Positions 8,213 to 16,107 of a DNA stretch of 64,000 nucleotides are shown here, piece after piece. The stretch is taken from the NCBI RefSeq assembly GCF_024138125.1, contig NZ_CP099993.1:682001-746000 (forward strand), in the 5' to 3' direction. Origin of the DNA: Halorussus salilacus (GTDB lineage: Archaea; Halobacteriota; Halobacteria; Halobacteriales; Haladaptataceae). Position 1 is the first letter of the stretch; the number at the start of each line of letters is the position of its first letter. Under the pieces are notes generated by a model. That model ran no database searches, had not been told where the DNA came from, and saw only the letters and a list, made by a program, of their open reading frames with translations. A program made the translations under genes and the position numbers.

Positions 8213-8434
8213 CTCTCGGAATCCTGCGCGGCGCGGCACTTCACCCCACGACCCGAATAGCAATCATTTAACTACCTCGGGCCATTCCTCCTGAACACGG
8301 GAACAGCACAGCCGCAAATCTGACTCGCCGGGCGATTGCTCGGCTCGGGATTGCGGACGTGCACGCGTCAGACCGACGCACCGCACGCCTACACTCAAAG
8401 CGACAGCGGTCTGTGCAGTTCCAATCCAGAAACC

Positions 8435-8899
8435 ATGGCACGAATGCACACCCGCCGTCGCGGGTCGTCCGACTCGGACAAACCCGTGGCAGACGAACCG
8501 CCGGAGTGGAGCGACGTAGACGAAGACGAGATTGTCGACCGCGTGGTCGAACTGGCCGAGCAGGGCCACAGCCCCAGCGAGATCGGCCTGAAGCTGCGCG
8601 ACGAGGGCGTGAAGGGCACGCCCGTCCCGGACGTCAAGCTGGCGACGGGTAAGAAGGTCACCGAGATTCTGGAGGAGAACGACGCCGCGAGCGACCTCCC
8701 CGAGGACCTCCGGAGCCTGATGGAGCGGGCCGTCCGACTGCGCGAGCACATGGACGAGCACCCCCAGGACGCCGCCAACAAGCGCGCGCTCCAGAACACC
8801 CAGTCGAAGGTCCGGCGTCTCGTCGACTACTACCGCGGCGACGAACTCGACGCCGACTTCACGTACTCCTACGACACCGCCAAGGAACTCCTCGACTAG
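8435..8899 (+). CDS. rps15: 30S ribosomal protein S15
   Basis: 154 residues, the archaeal/eukaryotic long form of S15 (uS15). It has an N-terminal extension beginning MARMHTRRRG, the HSPSEIGLKLRDEG helix region and the C-terminal DYYRGDELDADFTYSYDTA segment that binds 16S rRNA. The ATG at 8435 is chosen because all archaeal S15 proteins start with a similar basic block; in-frame codons further upstream have no family match. It directly abuts the RecJ-like gene, forming an operon with pcc1 and rps3ae. Confidence 0.96.
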   Translation: MARMHTRRRGSSDSDKPVADEPPEWSDVDEDEIVDRVVELAEQGHSPSEIGLKLRDEGVKGTPVPDVKLATGKKVTEILEENDAASDLPEDLRSLMERAVRLREHMDEHPQDAANKRALQNTQSKVRRLVDYYRGDELDADFTYSYDTAKELLD

Positions 8900-10075
8900 A
8901 TGTCGACCTCGGGCCGAACCGGAACCGACGGGTCAGCCTCCGACGCCAGCGACGCGGCCGCGACGCTCCGCGATGCGGCGTTCGTCCGCGTGCTCGTGCG
9001 CGCCGACGGCGACTGCCTCGCGGCCGCTGGACTGCTCGCGCGCGCACTCGGCGGGCGCGGCGTCCCGTATCAGGTTCGCGTCGGTCGGTTCGGCGAGACG
9101 CTCGCCGACCCCGACGACGCGAACCGGGCCAGTTCCGAGGACACCACGGTCGGTATCGGTCTCGACCCCGGGGCCGACGCCCACCTGCCAGCCGCGGCCA
9201 CCCCGGCGAGCGCGACCGCCTACGACGTCGCGCGGGAACTCGACGCCCGGCCCGACCCGACGCTCGCGCTCGCGGGCGTCCTCGCGGCCGACGGCGTTCC
9301 GAGCGCTGGCGAGACGGCTCACGTCCTCGAAGCGGCCCGCGAGCGCGGCGTCGAGCGCCGACCCGGCGTCGGCGTCCCGACCGACGACCTCGCCGACGGC
9401 CTCGCGCACGCGACGCTCGCGCACGCCGACTACTCCGGAGACGCCGGGGCCGCGCAGGCCGCGCTCGCGGAGCTCGGCCTGCCCGCCGAACTCGACGAGT
9501 CGGCCCACCGGCGGGTCGCCTCGGAGTTCGCGCTCGCGGTCACGGGCGGGCAAGCCGCGACCGCGCGGGCCGCCGACGCGGTCGAGCGCGCGCTCCGACC
9601 CCACACCGCGCCCGAGGGCCCCTTCGCCACGGTGGAGGGGTACGCCGACGTGCTGGACGCGGTCGCGCGCGAGCGACCCGGCACGGCGACCGCGCTGGCG
9701 CTGGGTCACGACGCCCGCGCCGACGCGCTCGACGCGTGGCGCGACCACGCCGAGCGCGCCCACGCGGTCCTCCGAGAGGGGACGACCGGCCGGTACGACG
9801 GCCTGTTCGCCCTTCGAACGGACTCTGCGCCCGTGGAGACCGTCGCCCGACTCCTCAGGGACTTCCGGTCGCCCGAACCGGTCGCGCTCGTCGTCGCCGA
9901 CGAGGCGGCCGCCGCGGCCGCGACCGACGACCGGAGGATCGGCGCGGCGATGAGCGAAGCGGCCCGGAGCGTGGGCGGTCTCGGCGGCGGCCTCGCCGAC
10001 CGCGGCTACGCCCGGTTCGACCCCGAGACGGACACCAAGGAGTTCCTCGCCGAGTTCCGGGAGGCCCGACGATGA
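8900..10075 (+). CDS. Degenerate RecJ-like (DHH superfamily) protein
   Basis: 391 residues, starting at the base after the S15 stop. Residues 28-50 (VLVRADGDCLAAAGLLARAL) match the first DHH-family motif, but the later DHH triad and most metal-binding aspartates are missing. The protein is therefore probably not an active nuclease. Haloarchaea usually carry such a RecJ-like gene between S15 and Pcc1. Archaeal RecJ relatives associate with replication and KEOPS-linked gene clusters. Function is unproven; a structural or binding role is likely. Confidence 0.75.
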   Translation: MSTSGRTGTDGSASDASDAAATLRDAAFVRVLVRADGDCLAAAGLLARALGGRGVPYQVRVGRFGETLADPDDANRASSEDTTVGIGLDPGADAHLPAAATPASATAYDVARELDARPDPTLALAGVLAADGVPSAGETAHVLEAARERGVERRPGVGVPTDDLADGLAHATLAHADYSGDAGAAQAALAELGLPAELDESAHRRVASEFALAVTGGQAATARAADAVERALRPHTAPEGPFATVEGYADVLDAVARERPGTATALALGHDARADALDAWRDHAERAHAVLREGTTGRYDGLFALRTDSAPVETVARLLRDFRSPEPVALVVADEAAAAAATDDRRIGAAMSEAARSVGGLGGGLADRGYARFDPETDTKEFLAEFREARR

Positions 10076-10335
10076 AGCCGACCCGAACCGCGACGATTCG
10101 GACCGAACACGACGACGCCGAGATAGTGGCGGCGTCGGTTCGCCCCGACAACACGCCTCAGATCGACACGCGCGTCGAGCGCGAGTCGGGCGTCGAGCGG
10201 GTCGTCACGACCGTCGAGCGCGAGACCACCGGCGGCCTCCGGACCACGGTCGACGACTACGTCGTCAACCTCGCGGTGGCCCAGGAAGTCGTACAGACAG
10301 CCAAGCGACACGCAGACACGACAACACAATCATGA
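10072..10335 (+). CDS. pcc1: KEOPS complex subunit Pcc1
   Basis: 87 residues. Pcc1 is the dimerisation subunit of KEOPS, which makes N6-threonylcarbamoyladenosine on ANN-decoding tRNAs with Kae1, Bud32 and Cgi121. The small alpha-beta fold is recognisable from the VAASVRPDNTPQID strand-turn and the closing DDYVVNLAVAQEVV helix. It overlaps the previous stop and the next start by 4 bases each, tying tRNA modification to ribosomal protein expression. Confidence 0.9.
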   Translation: MKPTRTATIRTEHDDAEIVAASVRPDNTPQIDTRVERESGVERVVTTVERETTGGLRTTVDDYVVNLAVAQEVVQTAKRHADTTTQS

Positions 10336-10967
10336 GCGAACGATCAGTTTCCAAGCAGAAACAGGAGAAGCGGTGGTACACCATCCACGCCCCCCAGCAG
10401 TTCGACCGGGCGGAGCTCGGTGGCACCCCCGCAGACGAACCGGAGAAGGTCCTCGGCCGCAACGTCGAGACCACGCTGGGCGAGCTGAAGGACGACGCCA
10501 GCGAGAACAACACCAAGCTCACGTTCAAGATCAACGACGTGGGTAGCGACGCGGCCTACACCGAGTTCATCAAGCACGAACTCACCCGCGACTACCTCCG
10601 CAGTCTGGTGCGCCGCGGTGCCTCGAAGGTCGAGGCCTACGTCACGGTCCTGACGACCGACGACTACCGCGTGCAGGTCCAGCCGGTCGCCTTCACCACG
10701 AAGGACGCCGACGCGAGTCAGGAGAAGGCCATCCGCGAGACGATGACCGAGATCGTCGAGGACGCCGCCGAGGACCGCACCTTCGAGGACCTCATCGACA
10801 GCGTGATCGAGGGTCGGATGTCCTCGGCCATCTACGGCGAGGCCAAGACCATCTACCCGCTCCGCAGAGTGGAAATCCAGAAGGCGACGCTCGAAGCCCG
10901 GCCCGAGGAGGTCGCCGCCGAGGAGGAGACCTCGGTGGACGTGGACGAAGAAGAAGTCGAAGTCTGA
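10332..10967 (+). CDS. rps3ae: 30S ribosomal protein S3Ae
   Basis: 211 residues, archaeal S3Ae (eS1). Key features are KRWYTIHAPQQFDRAELGGT near the N-terminus and the RRGASKVEAYVTVLTTDDYR core, followed by an acidic tail (EEETSVDVDEEEVEV) typical of halophiles. It is the last gene of the S15-RecJ-like-Pcc1-S3Ae operon. The length is standard. Confidence 0.97.
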   Translation: MSERSVSKQKQEKRWYTIHAPQQFDRAELGGTPADEPEKVLGRNVETTLGELKDDASENNTKLTFKINDVGSDAAYTEFIKHELTRDYLRSLVRRGASKVEAYVTVLTTDDYRVQVQPVAFTTKDADASQEKAIRETMTEIVEDAAEDRTFEDLIDSVIEGRMSSAIYGEAKTIYPLRRVEIQKATLEARPEEVAAEEETSVDVDEEEVEV

Positions 10968-11030
10968 GACGCCTCTCGAATCGATTCTCGTTTTATCGGC
11001 CGTAATCGCGACGCCGCGAGCGTCGAGTCC

Positions 11031-11483
11031 CTACTCCGTCACCACGACGCGCCCGACCATCGCCGACGCCTCGTGGGGGATGCAGAAGTAGTCGTACTCG
11101 CCGGGCACCTCGAAGGTGTGTTCGTACTCTTCGCCGGATTCGATTTTGCCGCCGAAGTCGTCCATCCACGCGTCGCGGGCGGCCTGCTCGGAGTCGAAGT
11201 CGCCGGAGGCGAAGAAGTCGGCGTCGTCGGGAATCTCGCCCTCGTAGGCGGTGACGGTGTGACGGCGGTTGCCGGTGTTGCGCCAGACGACGGTCTCGCC
11301 CACCGCGACCTCGACCTCCTCGGGGCGGAAGAACGACGCGCCCATCCCGACGTCGTAGTCGTCTTCCTCCTCGTCGTCCCCTTCCTCCCCGTCGCTGTCT
11401 CCGTCGCTTCCGGACTCCAGACACCCCGCGAGCGCGACGAGCGTCGCCCCCGCGCCTCCCGCGAGGAACGTTCGGCGGTCCAT
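11031..11483 (-). CDS. Halocyanin-type blue copper lipoprotein (Tat)
   Basis: 150 residues. MDRRTFLAGGAG is a Tat signal, and ALAGC (Cys21) is a lipobox, so the protein should be a lipid-anchored surface electron carrier. An acidic linker (28-43) leads to a plastocyanin-like domain. The type 1 copper ligands are visible as RHTVTA (His75) and, near the C-terminus, YFCIPHEASAM (Cys, His, Met). The ATG at 11483 is chosen because it places the twin-Arg signal at the N-terminus. It is monocistronic. The redox partner is unknown. Confidence 0.92.
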   Translation of the reverse strand: MDRRTFLAGGAGATLVALAGCLESGSDGDSDGEEGDDEEEDDYDVGMGASFFRPEEVEVAVGETVVWRNTGNRRHTVTAYEGEIPDDADFFASGDFDSEQAARDAWMDDFGGKIESGEEYEHTFEVPGEYDYFCIPHEASAMVGRVVVTE

Positions 11484-11523
11484 GCCAGAGCCTCGGGACG
11501 CGGGGAGTATAGGCCTCACGAAT

Positions 11524-11574
11524 CCGACCGCGAGCGCGCCGGACCGCTCCGCGGTCCGGCGCGCTCGCGGTCGG
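11524..11574. repeat. Perfect inverted repeat, 24-base arms with a 3-base loop
   Basis: CCGACCGCGAGCGCGCCGGA and four more bases form an arm that is exactly repeated as its complement after the loop TCC. It lies between the halocyanin start and a divergent CDP-alcohol transferase, so it does not sit where a terminator is expected. Confidence 0.85.
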
Positions 11575-11582
11575 GGAGGTCG

Positions 11583-11695
11583 CCCGAAACGCCCGCTGGG
11601 CCTTCCACCGAAACGCCCGAGGGACCTTCCACCGAAACGCCCGCGGGACCTTCCACCGAAACGTCCGAGACGACCTTCCATCGAAACGACTCCCC
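11583..11695. repeat. 24-base tandem repeat, intergenic
   Basis: About four and a half copies of a 24-base unit (CGAAACGCCCGAGGGACCTT plus CCAC) with decay at both ends. No gene overlaps it. It fills most of the divergent gap 11484-11772, together with the palindrome just before it. Confidence 0.85.
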
Positions 11696-11772
11696 GGGTC
11701 GGGGCGCACCGCGCCCCGACCCTGGCGTCCGATTATAAAAACGTATCAAGGGCGGTCACCCACCCCGAACGT

Positions 11773-12513
11773 ATGCAACCCCGGTTCGTCGGACGGCTGG
11801 GTCTGGCCGACGCCGTCACCGTCGCCAACGCCGCGCTGGGCTTTCTCGCGGCGGTCGCGGCGACGCTCGACCCCGGACTCGCCGCGCGCCTCGTCCTGCT
11901 CGCGGCGGTCGCCGACGGCCTCGACGGGGTCATCGCGCGCAAGACCGGGGGCACGCCAGCGGGCGAGTACCTCGACTCGCTTGCCGACGTGGCGTCGTTC
12001 GGGGTCGCGCCCGCGGTGCTCGTGTTCGCCCTCGCGCGCGAGCAGTGGGGACTGGCCGACCCCACGCTCGCGACCGCGGCGGCGTTCTGCGTCCCCGCGG
12101 TGTTCGTCGCGATGGCGGTCGTCCGACTCGGCCTCTACACCGCCTACGACATCGGCGACGCCCACACGGAGGGGGTCCAGACCACCCTCTGTGCGACCCT
12201 GCTCGCGGCCGCGGTGCTCGCGGGCGTCGACGACGCCGCGGTCCTGCTCGGCGCGACCGCGGCGTTCGCGTACCTGATGGTGACCTGCGTGCCCTACCCC
12301 GACCTCTACGCCCGAGACGCGCTCGCGATGGGCGGGGTCCAGATGCTGGCCGTCCTCGCGCCCGCGGCGTTCGGTCGGGCGTTCCCCCGCCTCCTGCTCG
12401 GGGCCGCGCTGGCGTACCTCCTGCTCGCGCCCCGGTTCTACTGGCGGGACGCCGACGACCCCGACGCGAGGGGCCGAGTCGAGCGCCGCGACGTGGAAGG
12501 GAAACGCTCTTGA
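11773..12513 (+). CDS. CDP-alcohol phosphatidyltransferase, archaetidylserine synthase type
   Basis: 246 residues, polytopic. The signature D48xxD51G52xxA55R56...G64xxxD68xxxD72 is complete, so the enzyme should be active. It would transfer a CDP-activated archaeol lipid to an alcohol such as serine in the membrane. About six hydrophobic helices follow. The C-terminal tail (DADDPDARGRVERRDVEGKR) is hydrophilic. The PssA-like subtype is the usual haloarchaeal neighbour assignment, but serine versus glycerol or inositol cannot be settled from motifs alone. ATG 11773 follows a TATAAAA stretch at 11734-11740. Confidence 0.85.
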   Translation: MQPRFVGRLGLADAVTVANAALGFLAAVAATLDPGLAARLVLLAAVADGLDGVIARKTGGTPAGEYLDSLADVASFGVAPAVLVFALAREQWGLADPTLATAAAFCVPAVFVAMAVVRLGLYTAYDIGDAHTEGVQTTLCATLLAAAVLAGVDDAAVLLGATAAFAYLMVTCVPYPDLYARDALAMGGVQMLAVLAPAAFGRAFPRLLLGAALAYLLLAPRFYWRDADDPDARGRVERRDVEGKRS

Positions 12514-12570
12514 GGCGTACGGACCGACTTTCGGGCATATGAGCCGAGTCAGGAAAACGGGGTGGACCGC

Positions 12571-13827
12571 ATGAGCGACGACGAGGAGGCACCCGAGGAG
12601 ACCGAGGACGCCGAGGAGGAGACGGCCCTCGAAGAGAAGGTCACCGAGGAGACCGTCGAGGAGGAGCTGGACGCCGCCGAGGCCGACCTCGAATCCGCCG
12701 AGACCGAGACCGACCTCGACGCGGTCGAGGCCGAACTCGACAAAATCGAGGGGCTCATCGAGAGCGCCGACCTCCCCGAACCCGACGACGAGGACGAGGA
12801 GAGCGTGCGCGAGGCCTTCGAATCCCGGCTCGCCGACCTCCGCGACGACCTCGAAGAAGCCCGCGGCCCCTACGACGAGGACGTCATCGAGATCGTCGAG
12901 GACGCGGGCACCACCGTCGAGGAGACGCGCTGGACCGAGCGGGGCGTCGAGCAACTCCGCGAGGCGGTCGAGACCTTCGTCGCCGAGGTCGAGGCGGTCC
13001 TCGACACCGACCTCGGAGCCGACGTGGCCGGCGACACCGACGACCTCGTGAGCGCGCTCGAAGACGCCGCGGTCGCGGTCGGCGACGCCAGCCTCGACCC
13101 CGACGACGACGCCGAGACGGTCGAGACCCTGCTGGCGGCCGCTGAGGACCTGGAGGCGGGCGTCGAGGACGCCGAGGAGTGGGACGATCTGGAGACCCGC
13201 GAGCAGTTGCAGGCGCAGGGCTACTTCGACGTGCTCGACCACCGCAAGGACTACCCGCCCGAGTGGCACGCGCTCAAGATCTGGGAGAAGCGCGACCGGG
13301 CCGACATGGTCCTGCTGGCGCTCGACAGCCTCCAGTCGAACTTCATGGAGGAACACTGCCTCGACGCCCTCAAGCGGATGGGCAACCCCGAGTCGCTCGA
13401 CGAGATGAAAGAGCGCGCCCAGCGCCGCGACGAGGACGCCATCGAGATCATCGGGAAGATCGGCGACGAGGACGGCCTCGACGCCGTCCTCGACTACGTG
13501 GACTCGGACCCCGGCCTCGCCAAGCCCGCCCTGAAGGCGGTCGGCGAAATCGGTAGCGAAGAGGCGACTCAGGACGTTGCGAACCGGCTCGCGGCCGACG
13601 ACGCCTCGGTCCGGAGTCAGGCCGCCCGCGCGCTGGGTCTCATCGGCGACACCCGCGCCATCGAACCGCTCGCCGACGTGCTCGAAGACGACGAGGCCGA
13701 CGAGGTCCGCGCGAGCGCGGCGTGGGCGCTCAACCAGATCGCCACGGAGCGCGCCCGCGAGACGGTCCGAGAGTACCGCGACGACCGGGCGTTCCTCGTC
13801 CAGACCGAGGCCGAGAAGGCGCTGTAA
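12571..13827 (+). CDS. HEAT-repeat protein with coiled-coil acidic N-terminus
   Basis: 418 residues from ATG 12571; an in-frame GTG lies at 12562. Residues 1-75 are almost pure Glu/Asp/Ala with coiled-coil character. Residues 220-400 hold repeated helical pairs of HEAT/PBS-lyase type, for example AVGEIGSEEATQDVANRLAA and ALGLIGDTRAIEPLADVLED. It is probably a protein-interaction scaffold; no catalytic motif is seen. An 11-codon reading frame starting at 12539 runs into the ATGA at 12571 and could be a leader peptide. Confidence 0.85.
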   Translation: MSDDEEAPEETEDAEEETALEEKVTEETVEEELDAAEADLESAETETDLDAVEAELDKIEGLIESADLPEPDDEDEESVREAFESRLADLRDDLEEARGPYDEDVIEIVEDAGTTVEETRWTERGVEQLREAVETFVAEVEAVLDTDLGADVAGDTDDLVSALEDAAVAVGDASLDPDDDAETVETLLAAAEDLEAGVEDAEEWDDLETREQLQAQGYFDVLDHRKDYPPEWHALKIWEKRDRADMVLLALDSLQSNFMEEHCLDALKRMGNPESLDEMKERAQRRDEDAIEIIGKIGDEDGLDAVLDYVDSDPGLAKPALKAVGEIGSEEATQDVANRLAADDASVRSQAARALGLIGDTRAIEPLADVLEDDEADEVRASAAWALNQIATERARETVREYRDDRAFLVQTEAEKAL

Positions 13828-13881
13828 GGCGGTAACGGCTCGTTACGCCGGGTTACCCGACGAATAACAAAGACCCTCGTG

Positions 13882-13892
13882 TGCTTTTTTCG
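13882..13892 (+). terminator. T-rich terminator candidate after the HEAT gene
   Basis: TGCTTTTTTCG, 55 bases after the HEAT-protein stop, is the kind of short T-run at which archaeal RNA polymerase releases. No strong hairpin precedes it. Confidence 0.45.
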
Positions 13893-13904
13893 GCGTAGCG
13901 GGCC

Positions 13905-14057
13905 ATGACACGCGTAACGACGCTTGGGTGCTGTCCGAACTGCGGTAGAGCGATCACCCGCGATTACCTCCTCATCGAGTACGAGTCCGACGGCTGCCCG
14001 GCCAAGTTCGCGGAGTGTCCCGACTGCCGAGACGTGGTCCACCCCTCCGCCGAGTAG
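13905..14057 (+). CDS. Small zinc-ribbon protein
   Basis: 50 residues. Two CxxC knuckles (C10-P-N-C13 and C38-P-D-C41) define a rubredoxin-like zinc ribbon. The sequence between them (ITRDYLLIEYESDG) is a beta hairpin. Proteins of this type are abundant and mostly uncharacterised in haloarchaea. The start ATG is the first codon consistent with the fold. It lies convergent to the small membrane gene at 14068, 10 bases apart. A role in nucleic-acid or protein binding is possible but unproven. Confidence 0.75.
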   Translation: MTRVTTLGCCPNCGRAITRDYLLIEYESDGCPAKFAECPDCRDVVHPSAE

Positions 14058-14067
14058 CGTCGCCGGG

Positions 14068-14307
14068 TCAGCCGAGCAACGCCACGAGGAACTGAATCGC
14101 GAACGCGACCGCGAGCAGGAAGGCACCGACGCGTCCGGCCCACGAGTACTCGTCGGCGTCCTTGGGAGAGATATCGACGCTGTAATCGTTGTACTCGGTA
14201 CTGTACTCGACGTAGCTCGGCATCTGGAAGAACTCGAAGAAGACGAGACTGGCTCCCAGCGCGCCGAGCGCGTAGCCCGCGAGTTCGAGCGCCAGCACGT
14301 ATTCCAT
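14068..14307 (-). CDS. Small membrane protein, unknown function
   Basis: 79 residues from ATG 14307, with two hydrophobic helices (about 3-25 and 58-78). Between them is a hydrophilic, Tyr-rich segment (PSYVEYSTEYNDYSVDISPK). An upstream in-frame ATG would add ten residues (MSCRFADVS) that look unlike a membrane start. It is divergent from the PLD gene and shares a 79-base promoter gap with it. The family is not recognised. Confidence 0.65.
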   Translation of the reverse strand: MEYVLALELAGYALGALGASLVFFEFFQMPSYVEYSTEYNDYSVDISPKDADEYSWAGRVGAFLLAVAFAIQFLVALLG

Positions 14308-14354
14308 ACTGACATCGGCGAACCTGCAACTCAAATATCCACCGGTCGGTGAAG

Positions 14355-14362
14355 GTTTAAGT
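14355..14362 (+). promoter_or_regulatory. TATA box for the PLD-like gene
   Basis: GTTTAAGT is 25-32 bases before GTG 14387, the expected leaderless spacing. Confidence 0.7.
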
Positions 14363-14386
14363 CCGAGAACGGGACCACTTCGCGGC

Positions 14387-16105
14387 GTGCGCGCTTCGAT
14401 ACTCGTCGCCGTCCTGCTCGTCGGTACGGTGGTCGCGCTCGCCGGACCCGTCGCGGCCGCGGGAGCGACCGCTCCCGCGGCCGCGACCGGGCCCTCGACC
14501 GCCGCCGTCGGTCCCGGCGCTTCCGACGTTTCGGGCGATTCCGGCGCTTCCGACGTTTCCGCCCCGGAAATCGTCGCCGTCTACCCGAACCCCGCGACCC
14601 CGGAGGACGCCGGGGAGTTCGTCGTGGTCCGGGTCCCGCGCGAGACGAACGTCTCCGGGTGGGTCCTCGAAGACGACGAGACGGCCGCCCGACTCCCGAA
14701 CGTCACCGTCTCGGGCGAAGTCGCGCTCTCGACCGACCCCGAGGTCGCCCGAAACCGGACCGAAAGGCGGGTCCTCGGCCTTTCGGGCCACCTGTCGCTG
14801 GCGAACGGCGGCGACACGGTTCGTCTCGTCCCCGACGACTCGACCGCCACGACAGGGACCGGCAACGTCACCTACCCGCGAGCGCCCGAGGGCGAGCGCT
14901 GGAACCGCACCGACGGCGAGTGGTCGTGGGAGCACCTCGGCGCGACCGACTTCGAAGTCGGTCGCGCCGGACCCGCAGACGCGCGGGCCTTCGTCCTCCC
15001 CGACTCGCCCGCGGTCCCGCTCGAAACCGTCCGGAGCGCCGACGAGCGACTCCTGCTCGCGGGCTACACGTTCACCTCCGAGCGGGTCGCCGACGCGCTC
15101 GACGCCGCGCGCGAGCGCGGCGTCGAGGTCCGGGTCCTCGTCGAGGGCGGCCCAGTCGGCGGACAGACCCGCAGGCAGGCGAGAGTCCTCGACGGACTCG
15201 CCGACCGAGGAATCGAGGTCCGGGTCGTCGACGGCCCGCTCGCGCGCTACGACTTCCACCACCCGAAGTACGCCGTCGCCGACGACCGCGCGCTCGTCCT
15301 CACCGAGAACTGGAAGCCCGCCGGAACCGGCGGCGCGGGAAGCAGGGGATGGGGCGTCGCCCTCGACAGCCCCGCGGCCGCAGACCACCTCGCCGACGTG
15401 TTCGCCGCCGACGCCGGGTGGCGCGATTCGGTCCCGTGGACCGAGTTCCGCGAGGACCGGCGCTTCGAGGAGGCCGACCCCGCGAACGGGTCGTACCCCG
15501 CGGAAATCCCTCCCGAGACCCTCCCGGTCGAATCGGCCGACGTACTGGTCGCGCCCGAGAACGCAGAGGACGGGATGGTCGGCCTGCTCGACTCGGCCGA
15601 CGAGTCGATCCGCGTCCAGCAAGCGGGAATCGGCGGCCGGGACCAGCCCTTCCTGCGCGCGGCGCTCAGAGCGGCCGACCGGGGCGTCGAGGTTCGCGTC
15701 CTGCTGAGCGGCGCGTGGTACGTCGAGGAGGAGAACGCCGCGATGGTCGAGTGGCTGAACGAGCGCGCCGACGACGAGGACCTCCAGATAGAGGCCCGAC
15801 TCGCCGACCCACGAGGTCGCTACGAGAAGGTCCACGCGAAGGGCGTGGTCGTGGACGGCGAGTCGGCCGTGGTCGGGAGCCTCAACTGGAACAACAACTC
15901 CGCGCGCCAGAACAGGGAGGTCGCGGTCGTCTTACACGGCGAAGAGGTCGCCGGATTCTACGCCGGGGCGTTCGACGCCGACTGGCAGGCCAGCGCCGAC
16001 GGAGGCAAGAAGGTGCCGTTCGGGCTGCTCGTCGGGGTCGCGGTCGGCGCGCTCGCGGCGCTACTGCTGGCGAGGCGGGAGGTGCACTTCGAGCGGGAGG
16101 TGTGA
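14387..16105 (+). CDS. Secreted, membrane-anchored phospholipase D-like protein with lamin-tail-like domain
   Basis: 572 residues, GTG start. An N-terminal signal peptide (1-25) is followed by an Ala/Gly/Ser linker. Then comes a beta-rich lamin-tail-type domain (about 58-165, EIVAVYPNPATPEDAGEFVV), then two PLD half-sites. These are H292-x-K294-xxxx-D299 and H483-x-K485-xxxx-D490. A C-terminal helix (about 545-562) followed by basic residues should anchor it to the membrane with the catalytic domain outside. Both HKD motifs are intact, so it is probably an active phosphodiesterase. Substrate (lipid or extracellular DNA) is unknown. Confidence 0.88.
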   Translation: MRASILVAVLLVGTVVALAGPVAAAGATAPAAATGPSTAAVGPGASDVSGDSGASDVSAPEIVAVYPNPATPEDAGEFVVVRVPRETNVSGWVLEDDETAARLPNVTVSGEVALSTDPEVARNRTERRVLGLSGHLSLANGGDTVRLVPDDSTATTGTGNVTYPRAPEGERWNRTDGEWSWEHLGATDFEVGRAGPADARAFVLPDSPAVPLETVRSADERLLLAGYTFTSERVADALDAARERGVEVRVLVEGGPVGGQTRRQARVLDGLADRGIEVRVVDGPLARYDFHHPKYAVADDRALVLTENWKPAGTGGAGSRGWGVALDSPAAADHLADVFAADAGWRDSVPWTEFREDRRFEEADPANGSYPAEIPPETLPVESADVLVAPENAEDGMVGLLDSADESIRVQQAGIGGRDQPFLRAALRAADRGVEVRVLLSGAWYVEEENAAMVEWLNERADDEDLQIEARLADPRGRYEKVHAKGVVVDGESAVVGSLNWNNNSARQNREVAVVLHGEEVAGFYAGAFDADWQASADGGKKVPFGLLVGVAVGALAALLLARREVHFEREV

Positions 16106-16107
16106 GC

